Shown: positions 1 to 7,297, counted from the first letter of the stretch. The stretch: DNA of 18,229 nt from JBCBJX01 sp964342855 (GCA_964342855.1 CAYFIB010000046.1:1-18229); one strand, 5' to 3'. The notes: a model not told the origin generated them from the letters alone. Numbers and translations are program-made.

Positions 1-1098
1 CTCACCAATCTCGCTGGCGGAACGGCCGTCTGGACGCTCGGGGCGGAGCCGTCCGGGCGCGAAAGCGTGGTCGTGGTCCTGAAGCGGGTTCTCGCCATTC
101 CCGGGCCGGATGAAACGGCGGCGTTTACGGAAGAAGCGCCCGAGCCGGTTTATGCGGATGAATTCGCAGGCGAACCTGGTCTATCGGCCCCTTTGCGGGA
201 ATACGATTTCGCCGCGTTCAAGCCGCGATGCGACATTCTGGTCGAAGGGCCCGCATTGGCGGCGGGCGGCGATCCCGTGACCGAAATGACAGCGGGCGTG
301 AAGATCGGCGAGGTTCGCAAGACGTTCTCCGTCATCGGACCGCGACGCTGGATCAATGGCGTTGGCGGTCTTCGCCCCTCCGCGCCCGAACCGTTTGTCT
401 CGGCGGAAGTGACCTATGGCGAAGCCTTTGGCGGTACGGATATCTCTGGCGGCGACCCGAAATCGCATGTCGCCTGCCGCGCCAATCCGGTTGGTCGCGG
501 ATTTGCGCCGAAGACGCCCGCCAAAGAGCTGGAGGGTTTGGCGCTTCCGAGTACGGAGGAGCCCGGGCGCTCGATCAAATCGCCGGGCGACCGCCTGAAG
601 CCGATGGCGCTCTCCCCCGTCGGGCGCAGCTGGCCGCCGCGAGTGGACTACGCGGGCACCTACGATCAGGCCTGGCTGGACGAGGTGTTCCCCTTCCTGC
701 CAGGCGATTTCGATGAGCGCTACTATCAAGCGGCGCCAGAAGATCAGCAAACGGCCTATTTACAGGGCGGCGAGGAGGCGGCCGTGCTTGGCTTCTCGCG
801 CGACGGCCTCCTGCGGTTTCGCCTTCCGGATCTTTCAACGCCGATCGTATTCTATCGGAAGGGTGACGGGGCGTTAGAAGCGGAAATGCGCGCCGACACG
901 ATCGTCTTTCAGCCGGGACGCCGCCGTGTCGAGATCACCTGGCGGGCGCGCGTTCCGCTGAAGCGCGATGTCTTCAAGATGAAAGAAGCAATCATCGGGC
1001 GCCAGTCCCGTGCACGCGTCCGGGCGCGTCAACTCGGCAAAACCTTTCACGCGGGTCTCGGCAAGGCTCTGGCCCCGCGGCCGATGGAGGACGCATGA
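1..1098 (+). CDS. DUF2169 domain protein, 5'-truncated by window edge (T6SS effector adaptor)
   Basis: The frame is open from base 1, so the real start lies left of the window; the first internal ATG/GTG codons (from about 67) are not credible starts because DUF2169 similarity already runs through here. Visible are 365 residues. Recognisable family blocks are a GPRRW motif (about 337-351), an FGGTD motif (about 427-441), the YAGTYD..W block (649-675), the LPGDFD..YYQ.AP block (about 697-738) and a QGGEE block (about 763-777). Proteins of this family are encoded beside DUF4150/PAAR-like effectors and act as adaptors or chaperones that load them on VgrG. The DUF4150 toxin two genes downstream fits that role. 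The stop overlaps the next start by four bases (ATGA), implying translational coupling. The family is clear; the adaptor role is inferred from context. Confidence 0.85.
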   Translation, partial: LTNLAGGTAVWTLGAEPSGRESVVVVLKRVLAIPGPDETAAFTEEAPEPVYADEFAGEPGLSAPLREYDFAAFKPRCDILVEGPALAAGGDPVTEMTAGVKIGEVRKTFSVIGPRRWINGVGGLRPSAPEPFVSAEVTYGEAFGGTDISGGDPKSHVACRANPVGRGFAPKTPAKELEGLALPSTEEPGRSIKSPGDRLKPMALSPVGRSWPPRVDYAGTYDQAWLDEVFPFLPGDFDERYYQAAPEDQQTAYLQGGEEAAVLGFSRDGLLRFRLPDLSTPIVFYRKGDGALEAEMRADTIVFQPGRRRVEITWRARVPLKRDVFKMKEAIIGRQSRARVRARQLGKTFHAGLGKALAPRPMEDA

Positions 1099-2117
1099 GC
1101 GTCGCCGTCATCGGCGCCGGCATGGCGACGCCGGTCGGGCTCTCCGCGCCCGCCTCGTGCGCGGCGATCCGCTGCCGTCTTTCCGGTTTTTCCGAAACCC
1201 GGTTCATCGACAAGGCGGGCGAATGGCTGGTCGGCGCGGAAGTTCCGTTGTCGGAGCCTTTGCGAGGTGAGGAGAAGCTTGCGCGCATGGCGGCCTCCGC
1301 GCTCGCCGAATGCCTTGCTCTGCTTCCGCCGGGCGCGCTGGCGCCAGCTCTGTTTTTGTGCGTTTCAGAGACTGAGCGGCCCGGACGACGAGCGGACCTC
1401 GGCGCGCGACTTTTCTTCCGCCTGCAGCGCGAGCTCGGCGTACGCTTCGCCGACGGTTCGGCGGTGATCGACGGCGGGCGGCTTGGCGCCGTCCTCGGTT
1501 TGCATGCCGCGCGCAGCTATCTTCGAGGCGCGCCTCAAGCGCACGCAATCGTACTCGGCGTCGACAGTCTGTTGATGGCGCCAGCGCTCACCGCTCTCGA
1601 TGCTGATGATCGGCTGCTGAGCGGCGATAACTCCAACGGCTTCATAGCGGGGGAGGCCGCCGCCAGCGTGCTTTTAAGCGGCTCAGGTGGGCCCGGCTCG
1701 ATGGAGATCGCCGGAATGGGCCTGGCGCGGGAGGCGGCGACGATTTCTTCCGGCGAACCTCTGCGCGCTGACGGGCTGCGCGCCGCCATTTTCGCCGCCC
1801 TCGAAGAAGCTGGTCTCGCCATGCATGACATGGATTGGCGAATGACGGACGTTTCCGGCGAGCAATACTACTTCAAGGAAGCCGCCCTCGCCATGACGCG
1901 CACGCTGAAGCAGCGTGTCGAGGAGATGGACATCGAGCATCCGGCGGAGTGCGTCGGCGAGACGGGCGCCGCGGCCCTGCCCATTATGCTGGGTGCGGCT
2001 CTCGCCGCACACCGGAAGGGTTACGCCAAAGGGCCGTCCGTACTCGCCCATTTGAGCGATGACGCCGGCGCCCGCGCCGCGATTGTTCTCAGATACAAGG
2101 GGAAATCCGATGGCTAA
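1095..2117 (+). CDS. Thiolase-fold, beta-ketoacyl-synthase-like protein, apparently catalytically degenerate
   Basis: This 340-residue protein begins MSVAVIGAGMATPVG, typical of a ketoacyl synthase N-terminus, and has the GVDSLL strand (155-160) and NGFIAGEAAASVLL block (181-194) that match the region after the nucleophile loop in FabF-like enzymes. The expected catalytic cysteine region reads VIDGGRLGA (124-132), with no Cys. The first active-site His region reads TDVSGEQ (251-257) and the second reads VGETGAAA (287-294), with Ser and Glu where His is expected. So the fold is retained but the Cys-His-His triad seems lost. Ketoacyl-synthase-like genes do occur next to DUF2169 and DUF4150 genes in T6SS effector clusters, but I know of no established function; a structural or adaptor role is inferred. 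It overlaps both neighbours (4 and 8 bases). By-eye alignment only. Confidence 0.75.
   Translation: MSVAVIGAGMATPVGLSAPASCAAIRCRLSGFSETRFIDKAGEWLVGAEVPLSEPLRGEEKLARMAASALAECLALLPPGALAPALFLCVSETERPGRRADLGARLFFRLQRELGVRFADGSAVIDGGRLGAVLGLHAARSYLRGAPQAHAIVLGVDSLLMAPALTALDADDRLLSGDNSNGFIAGEAAASVLLSGSGGPGSMEIAGMGLAREAATISSGEPLRADGLRAAIFAALEEAGLAMHDMDWRMTDVSGEQYYFKEAALAMTRTLKQRVEEMDIEHPAECVGETGAAALPIMLGAALAAHRKGYAKGPSVLAHLSDDAGARAAIVLRYKGKSDG
2097..2103 (+). promoter_or_regulatory. Ribosome binding site that fixes the start of the DUF4150 toxin
   Basis: AAGGGGA lies six bases before ATG 2110. It favours that ATG over an in-frame ATG at 2059, which would add 17 residues unlike the family N-terminus; MANDVFANG is the usual DUF4150 beginning. 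Confidence 0.7.
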
Positions 2118-3270
2118 TGACGTTTTCGCCAATGGCCGGGAGATCTCCTGCAAGAAAGCGGACGGCAAGGCGATCGCCGCCTTCCCCGATGTCTGCATGA
2201 CCCCGCCCACAGCGCCGCCGACGCCGCCCGGCGTCCCCATTCCGTACCCGAACACGGCTATGGCGAAGGACTGCTCCGGCGGATCGAAAACGGTGAAGAT
2301 TTCCGGCGCCGAAGTCATGTTGAAGAACAAGTCCTTCTTCAAAACGAGCACCGGCGACGAGGCCGGGAGCGCGCCGAAGAAGGGCGTGATGACGTCCAAG
2401 ATCAAGGGCAAGGCGTATTTCACCATGTGGTCGATGGACGTCAAGGCCGAGGCCGCCAACGTGGTCCGGCACATGGATTCAACGACGCACAATCATGGGT
2501 CCGTCCCGTCAAACACTAGTCCCTGGCCATACCTTGACGGAATGGCCGCGCCTCCTGACGATCATCCCTGCAAGGAGGAGTTTGAGAATGAGCGGGAAGC
2601 CTGTGCGCCGCTTGAGACGCGTCGCGCTGACGGTTCGCTCGTAAAGTCGTCGTCGCGGAAAGCGATCTGCGCTAATAATGACGCGGCGGCCAAGTGCCGG
2701 GAGGCGCAGGCCTGCAGGATGGCGCCGTATTCAGAAGGGTGCTGCCCGCAGTCCTCCGGCGAAGAGATTTACTCGCAACCGCACCACCTTGTGGAAGACC
2801 ACTGGGTGAAGAACAATCCGGCCTTTGCGTGGTATCAAAGCGGGCGGACGGATGCCTCGCCTCCGCCTGCCGGGATCGACCCGGCGGACATCAGAACTGA
2901 CGCCGACGCACCGTGCGTGTGTGCGACCGGCGACAAGTGGCGCAAGGAGCACGGAGAATTTCACTGTATTCAAGGTACGTATGAACAGTCTTTCATGCCC
3001 GGCGGTGCGCGCGAAGGGCAGCCATTTGACTATCAAGCGGGGAAGAATGGCGGCCTAACCGCTCATGAAATGGTTTTCGACGGTCGGTGCGACAGAGCGT
3101 GCCTCGAAGCGCAGTTGGACGCCTTTTATGGCGACGATATGGATCGTCCGCTCAACGAGCCTGAGCGCGTGCCGCCCAATACGGACAGCGATCGTGGGTG
3201 GACGGAACAGGAGGCGGCGGAATACATCAATCCGGGCTCATTGACCCAATCGCTTCCGCTTCCGGGCTGA
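2110..3270 (+). CDS. DUF4150 (PAAR-like) spike-tip protein with C-terminal Tox-GHH2-type nuclease domain
   Basis: This is a predicted antibacterial T6SS effector of 386 residues. Residues 1 to about 122 are a DUF4150 PAAR-like domain (MANDVFANG start, PTPPGVPIPYPNT around 37-49, GDEAG 82-86), which caps the VgrG spike. A linker leads to a Cys-rich domain (about 150-345) with C154, C165, C187, C196, C202, C211, C212, then the HH pair (H225, H226) in PHHLVEDHW, APCVCA (267-272), HGEFH (281-285) and CDRACLEAQLDAFY (327-340). That order matches Tox-GHH2 HNH/Endo VII toxins such as Pseudomonas Tse7, a DNase. The Gly of the GHH signature is Pro224 here. A tail of about 45 residues follows the conserved block. 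The product probably enters a rival cell's cytoplasm and cuts DNA; the immunity candidate is next. The family assignment is by motif recognition, and activity is inferred. Confidence 0.85.
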   Translation: MANDVFANGREISCKKADGKAIAAFPDVCMTPPTAPPTPPGVPIPYPNTAMAKDCSGGSKTVKISGAEVMLKNKSFFKTSTGDEAGSAPKKGVMTSKIKGKAYFTMWSMDVKAEAANVVRHMDSTTHNHGSVPSNTSPWPYLDGMAAPPDDHPCKEEFENEREACAPLETRRADGSLVKSSSRKAICANNDAAAKCREAQACRMAPYSEGCCPQSSGEEIYSQPHHLVEDHWVKNNPAFAWYQSGRTDASPPPAGIDPADIRTDADAPCVCATGDKWRKEHGEFHCIQGTYEQSFMPGGAREGQPFDYQAGKNGGLTAHEMVFDGRCDRACLEAQLDAFYGDDMDRPLNEPERVPPNTDSDRGWTEQEAAEYINPGSLTQSLPLPG

Positions 3271-3293
3271 CGGTTCGCTGAAAGGTTGACGGA

Positions 3294-4175
3294 ATGCCAA
3301 AGTTTCTTTTTGGGTCGGCTGTAGCGCCCCATCAGGACTATCTTGTCGTCTCCGCCAGAGTTGCGGAAATGGAGGCGCGTGGCGCGGACCACGACGTGCT
3401 TCTTTTTCGCGTCGGCGGAAAATGGTCAGCGTTGCCCCTGGCTGAGCCGATCGCGGCGCTCAACTGGGACGGCGCTTCCGTGCAGGCGCTGACCATCGAT
3501 GGGCTGAACTACGTCGTTTCTGCGAGCGGCGTCGTAAAAGAGGTGCTGGACGCGTCCGCCGATGGTCCCGGCCGAACACAAGCGATCATGGGCGGTGCGG
3601 TCATTGAGGGAAAAGCATACGCCTGCGGAATGACGCGTCAGGTCTATCGTCGCGATGTCCACGGCTGGGCACGAGCGGACGCGGGCGCAAGGCTGAATGA
3701 CGTGGTCGGATTTAAAGCGATCGCCGGTGTTTCAGAGAGCGAGCTCTACGCCGTTGGTTTCGGCGGCGAGATCTGGAGCTTCGACGGCGCGGTCTGGACG
3801 CAGGAGGATAGCCCGACATCCGTTAAGCTTGAATGCGCCGTCATCGGTCCTGATGGCGACGTATACGCCGCGGGCGGTCGCGGCGTTGTCGTGCGCGGAC
3901 GAAAGGGCAGGTGGGAGGTTCTGGAAAATCAGGCGTCTGAGGACACCATTTGGGACGCGACGGTTTCCAGCGGCAGAACTTGTTTTTCTTCAGATCGCGG
4001 CGTGCGAGTGGTTTCAGAAAACGGCGCAGTCGAGAAGCTTACGACGCCTTTTGATGGGAAGATCACCTTCGGAAATCTTGCGTCGTCGGAAGGCCAGCTC
4101 TGGTCGGTCGGTCGTCTCGACATCGCGCTTTTTGAGGGTGGCGCGTGGTCGCTGCTTTCGCTGACGGATATTTGA
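3294..4175 (+). CDS. Beta-propeller-like repeat protein, candidate immunity protein for the upstream nuclease
   Basis: This protein has 293 residues, with no signal peptide and no membrane segment, so it is cytoplasmic. It starts 23 bases after the toxin stop, with AAAGG about nine bases before ATG. It contains a degenerate repeat of about 40 residues: a small-aromatic strand (AYACG 109-112 region, LYAVG 151-155, VYAAG 190-194, CFSSD 230-234, LWSVG 269-273), then a strand, then a Gly/Trp turn (W125, W168, W207, W285). This spacing is typical of a propeller blade repeat of the WD40/YCF48/Kelch kind, with perhaps six blades. I do not recognise a named family. Because the target of a DNA-cutting effector is cytoplasmic, and immunity genes usually follow their toxin directly, I infer it binds and blocks the nuclease domain. 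The repeat is visible; the immunity role is inference. Confidence 0.65.
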   Translation: MPKFLFGSAVAPHQDYLVVSARVAEMEARGADHDVLLFRVGGKWSALPLAEPIAALNWDGASVQALTIDGLNYVVSASGVVKEVLDASADGPGRTQAIMGGAVIEGKAYACGMTRQVYRRDVHGWARADAGARLNDVVGFKAIAGVSESELYAVGFGGEIWSFDGAVWTQEDSPTSVKLECAVIGPDGDVYAAGGRGVVVRGRKGRWEVLENQASEDTIWDATVSSGRTCFSSDRGVRVVSENGAVEKLTTPFDGKITFGNLASSEGQLWSVGRLDIALFEGGAWSLLSLTDI

Positions 4176-4233
4176 GCGGAGCCTTCAGCGAAGTTTATGA
4201 CTTTCCGCCCAAGCCGGTGCAGGCGATAGACGC

Positions 4234-5517
4234 GTGACGATACCCGCCATCCTCCTCCAGCACGCCGAAGAGGTTGCTGTCCTCTGGGGTCAGCGCGATT
4301 ACGCTGTTCGCGCGCCGCATTATTCGCTGAAGGACCTTCAGGCCCATGACAATAGATTGGCCGCGCACCTTGACGGCCTCCTGATCGGCGCGGGTGCGGC
4401 GGCGGAGATTGTTTGGGAGCAGTTCGATCAGTTCCCGGAGGCGGGCGAAGCGTTCTCCGCGGCGTGGCATGGGCTGGCGTCCGGCGGACGTGAGCGGTTC
4501 GAGGCGGTCGTGGATCGCGCCATCGCGGCGGACGTCGTGCGGGAACCGGCGGAGTTCACGCCGCCGGTTGAAGATGCAGGCGGCGCGGGCGGCGTTTCGG
4601 GGGCCTTGCGTGGCGTCGCCTCGGCGCTTGGATGGGCGGAGCCGGGGCTGCTGGGCGGACTGGTCGCGGACTTTCTCAGTTCGGACGACCCGAACCGACG
4701 GCTGCTCGGCGTTGCGGCGTGCGCACTGCATCGGCGCGATCCTGGCGCGGCGCTGAAGGCGGCGTGTGAGGTTGACGATGTTCGGCTCGCGGCGCGCGCG
4801 GTCAAGGCGGCGGGAGAGCTGGGCCGGAGGGATCTTGCAGGGCTGGTCGCGAACCGGGTTGGCGACGACGACCCTTCCGTGGCCGCATTCGCCGCCTATG
4901 CGTCGGCCTTGCTCAGGGTCGATGACGGGCGCGCCCTTGGTCGGATCGCCCTTGAGGGCGGGCCGCTCGCGGCGAAGGCGGCGACGATCGCGCCCCGTCT
5001 TATGAGCGAGGGGGCGGCGCGGGGACTTTTGAGCGATCTGCGTTCAGCAGCACAGAGCGATCGGTCCGCGGCGCGCCGACTGGTGCAGGCGGTGGGCGCC
5101 TTCGGCGACCCGGCGTTCCTTCCGTGGCTTCTGGAGCGCTGTGAAGAGGACCATCTCGCGCGAGTCGCTGGAGAGGCGATCGCGCTCATCTCGGGCCTTG
5201 ATCTCGCCTACCAGGACCTTGATCGCGATCCGCCGGAGGGGGGCGTCGCCGGGCCTACCGACGATCCCAAGGATGAGGATGTCGCCGCGGACCCGGACGC
5301 TGATCTCCCTTGGCCGGACTTCAAACGTATTTCCAACGCGTTATCTGAATTCTCATCGGAAAAGGGCCGTTGGTTGTGCGGGAGACCGGTTTCTGAAGCC
5401 GGTTCGCTCGGAAGCGACGCGCCGCAACGCACGCGTCGGGCTGCGTCCTATGAAGTCTGTACGCGTTCCGGCGGCGTTCTGGCGAACGGCTCGGCGCCGG
5501 GCCATACACAGGCTTGA
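4234..5517 (+). CDS. TIGR02270-family T6SS-associated HEAT-repeat-like protein
   Basis: The product has 427 residues. The N-terminus carries the family block LWGQRDYAVRAPHY (17-30) followed by L..HD.RL.AHLDGL (35-49). The middle (about 140-325) is Ala/Leu-rich with short helical pairs and DDP turns (151-153, 211-214), as in HEAT repeats. An acidic, Pro-rich stretch (about 330-360) leads to a conserved-looking C-terminal segment with LPWPD (358-362), LCGRP, and Q..RRAA, ending SAPGHTQ. TIGR02270 members occur in T6SS loci and commonly lie near tssA, as here; their function is not established, though HEAT repeats suggest protein binding. The start chosen is GTG 4234, since an in-frame stop lies at 4198-4200; its ribosome site is weak. 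There is a 58-base gap to the preceding gene. Confidence 0.75.
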   Translation: MTIPAILLQHAEEVAVLWGQRDYAVRAPHYSLKDLQAHDNRLAAHLDGLLIGAGAAAEIVWEQFDQFPEAGEAFSAAWHGLASGGRERFEAVVDRAIAADVVREPAEFTPPVEDAGGAGGVSGALRGVASALGWAEPGLLGGLVADFLSSDDPNRRLLGVAACALHRRDPGAALKAACEVDDVRLAARAVKAAGELGRRDLAGLVANRVGDDDPSVAAFAAYASALLRVDDGRALGRIALEGGPLAAKAATIAPRLMSEGAARGLLSDLRSAAQSDRSAARRLVQAVGAFGDPAFLPWLLERCEEDHLARVAGEAIALISGLDLAYQDLDRDPPEGGVAGPTDDPKDEDVAADPDADLPWPDFKRISNALSEFSSEKGRWLCGRPVSEAGSLGSDAPQRTRRAASYEVCTRSGGVLANGSAPGHTQA

Positions 5518-5645
5518 GGCAGCTATCCTCCCGTTCGAATTAACCTTTTCGAGCGCCGTGGCGCGGCGCATCGCCTTGACTTTACGGGGCTTTCGGCGGA
5601 GCGTTCACGAAACCGCGCGCAGGAGGCGCGCTCCAAGGGGGAAAG
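5518..5645 (+). other. 128-base intergenic leader before tssA, longest gap in the window
   Basis: No gene is seen here. It holds a possible -35-like TTGACT at 5576-5581 without a convincing -10 at the right distance, a short GCGCC/GGCGC inverted repeat at 5553-5564 with too small a loop to mean much, and the 6-bp hairpin described separately. If the structural operon has its own promoter, this is the most likely place, but the sequence alone does not show one. Confidence 0.4.
5615..5631 (+). repeat. Perfect 6-bp inverted repeat with AGGAG loop in the tssA leader
   Basis: GCGCGC (5615-5620) pairs with GCGCGC (5626-5631) around a five-base loop AGGAG. The GGA-in-loop layout resembles how CsrA/RsmA sites are presented, but the flanking consensus is incomplete and short GC stems are common in DNA this GC-rich. 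It lies 14 bases before the GTG start of tssA. Confidence 0.35.
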
Positions 5646-6722
5646 GTGAGCGGCTTGGACATCTCGCCGTACATCGCGCCATTCGCCGACGGCCCCGCTG
5701 GCGGCCGATCCTGCGAATATGACGCCCCGTTTCGCGAACTCGAAGCGCTTTTCGAGCCGCGTCAGGAAAGCATGGTCGGCGACGGCGCGGATGAAGAAGC
5801 GCGCGATTGGGCGGCCGGCAAGTCCGCTGGTTTCGCGCTTCTGGAGACCTCGCGCGATCTGCGCGTCGCCTGCCGCCTCTCCATCTGTCTTTTGTATACG
5901 GACGGGCTTGAGGGGTTAGCGAACGGGCTGGATCTCGTCGCCGCTTTCGTCGGTCCGCTCTGGCGCGATATCCACCCCGAGCTCGACCCGGATGACGGTT
6001 TCGATCCGCTCGCCCGGTGCAACGCGTTCGCCTCGTTCGCTGATCCACTGACGAAGGCGGGTTTCGAACAGGCGACGCTGGCGGTGAGCCGCATGCGCAT
6101 GGCGGCGACCCTGCGTCATGTCGAGGTCGCGGCGGGGCGGCGCGCCCCGGCGGATGCGGACGATCAGGCGACCTGCAACGGGCTCGTCGCGGACGCGTTC
6201 ATCGACGATCAGGACGCTGCTCTCGGGCGGCTTGCTTCCGTTCGACGCGCGCAGGAAGCGTGCCGGCGCATCATGGCGGACTGGCGGTCCAACATGCAGG
6301 CGCTCGAAGAGGAGTCCGGCGAGAAGGGCGCGAATACGGACTTTACGCAGTCGCCGAAGCTGGAGCCGCTTCAGGACCTTCTCGCGGCGATGGAGCGCGC
6401 CCTCTCCGGGCGCCTCGAAGGCGCGTCAACGCAATCGGAGAGCGCCATGGACGATGAGGCGGTGTCGAACGCCCCGGCCATGAACGGCGCGGCGCCGCCC
6501 GCGCCCGCCAAGCAGCTCGGGGCCATCAGCAGCCGCGAAGACGCGGCCCGCGAACTCAAACGCATCGCCGACTGGTTCCGTGACAACGAACCTTCAAGTC
6601 CCGCACCATTGATGATCGAATGGGCCCGGCGCATGGTGAACCGCTCGTTTCTCGACATCATGAACGAGCTGGGGCCGGACGGTCTTGAACAATTGCGCCG
6701 CGGCGCAGGCGAAATCGAATAA
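5646..6722 (+). CDS. tssA: TssA, T6SS sheath-assembly/baseplate cap protein (ImpA family)
   Basis: This 358-residue TssA is of the short class. The N-terminal ImpA domain (about 5-140) shows the landmarks R/DW.AG.S.....L...RDLRVACRLSICLL (about 54-83), TDGLEGLANGL (85-95), W..IHPELDPDDG.DPLARCNA (106-127). The middle is a helical, acidic and Ala-rich linker, and the C-terminus (about 294-358) has the SRE.A...L..IA.WF...EPSSPAPLMIEWARRMVNRSFLDI signature of the ring-forming domain. TssA primes baseplate and tail-tube/sheath polymerisation in the cytoplasm. The start used is GTG 5646, with AAGGGGG at 5635-5641 only four bases away. TTG 5655, preceded by AAGGTGA (5643-5649), would give MDISPYIAP, which fits the usual TssA beginning equally well. 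It leads directly into tssB. Confidence 0.92.
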   Translation: MSGLDISPYIAPFADGPAGGRSCEYDAPFRELEALFEPRQESMVGDGADEEARDWAAGKSAGFALLETSRDLRVACRLSICLLYTDGLEGLANGLDLVAAFVGPLWRDIHPELDPDDGFDPLARCNAFASFADPLTKAGFEQATLAVSRMRMAATLRHVEVAAGRRAPADADDQATCNGLVADAFIDDQDAALGRLASVRRAQEACRRIMADWRSNMQALEEESGEKGANTDFTQSPKLEPLQDLLAAMERALSGRLEGASTQSESAMDDEAVSNAPAMNGAAPPAPAKQLGAISSREDAARELKRIADWFRDNEPSSPAPLMIEWARRMVNRSFLDIMNELGPDGLEQLRRGAGEIE

Positions 6723-6751
6723 GACGCAAACGGACGTACGGGAGACCTTTC

Positions 6752-7264
6752 ATGGCGAAAGAGAGCAGTCAGAAGTTCATCGGTCGGAACCGACCGCCGC
6801 GCGTCCAGATCGAATATGATGTGGAGCTCTACGGCGCTGATAAAAAGGTTCAGGTGCCGTTCGTCATGGGCGTGATGTCGGATCTTTCCGGGGCGTCCAA
6901 GGACGAGCTGCCGCCGATCGATCAGCGTAAGCCGCTTGATGTCGATGTCGATAATTTCGACGCGCGCCTTAAGGCCATGAAGCCGAGCGTGAAGTTCGCC
7001 GCGCCGAACAAGATCACCGGCGAAGGGAACATCGCCGTCGAGATGACCATGGAAAGCATGGACGATTTCTCGCCCGCGCGCGTCGCGGAGAAAGTGGAGC
7101 CGCTCGCCAAGTTGCTGGAGGCGCGCACCCAGCTCGCGAACCTTGTCACGTACATGGACGGCAAGTCGGGCGCGGAGGAATTGATCGCGAAAGTGCTGAA
7201 CGACCCCGCCCTGCTTCAGGCGCTCGCCGCCAAGGCGAAGCCTGAGGGCGAGGCTTCGGAATAA
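6752..7264 (+). CDS. tssB: TssB, contractile sheath small subunit (VipA/ImpB)
   Basis: This 170-residue protein is of normal length. Family hallmarks are the Ser/Lys-rich N-terminus, PPRVQIEYDVE (15-25), the VPFVMGVMSDLSG strand (35-47), and RKPLDVDVDNFD (59-70), followed by the V.F..PN.I.GEGN region. TssB pairs with TssC to form the cytoplasmic contractile sheath that drives the Hcp tube outward. GGGAG at 6740-6744 lies seven bases before ATG, a good ribosome site. The gene lies 29 bases after tssA and 33 before tssC, the standard order, so the sheath subunits are co-expressed. Nothing unusual is visible. Confidence 0.97.
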   Translation: MAKESSQKFIGRNRPPRVQIEYDVELYGADKKVQVPFVMGVMSDLSGASKDELPPIDQRKPLDVDVDNFDARLKAMKPSVKFAAPNKITGEGNIAVEMTMESMDDFSPARVAEKVEPLAKLLEARTQLANLVTYMDGKSGAEELIAKVLNDPALLQALAAKAKPEGEASE

Positions 7265-7297
7265 TCGCGGACCGGAATTTCAAGGGAACGAACCGAC

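Noticed and set aside
2059..2109. Upstream in-frame ATG for the DUF4150 toxin
   Set aside because: It adds 17 residues unlike the family, overlaps further into the previous gene, and the better ribosome site precedes ATG 2110.
1683..2492. Minus-strand open frame of 269 codons
   Set aside because: Antisense to the ketoacyl-synthase-like gene and the DUF4150 gene, spanning their junction, with no domain signal.
5380..5517. Possible frameshift at the end of the TIGR02270 gene
   Set aside because: The segment LCGRP, Q..RRAA and SAPGHTQ still follows the expected family end in one frame, so the gene looks intact.
5559..5575. Possible sigma-54 promoter (TGGC...GC) before tssA
   Set aside because: The spacing between the GG and GC elements is off by one and the -12 part does not match TTGC; not good enough to call.
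5576..5610. TTGACT as a sigma-70 -35 box
   Set aside because: No A/T-rich -10 box about 17 bases downstream; a lone hexamer match is not evidence.
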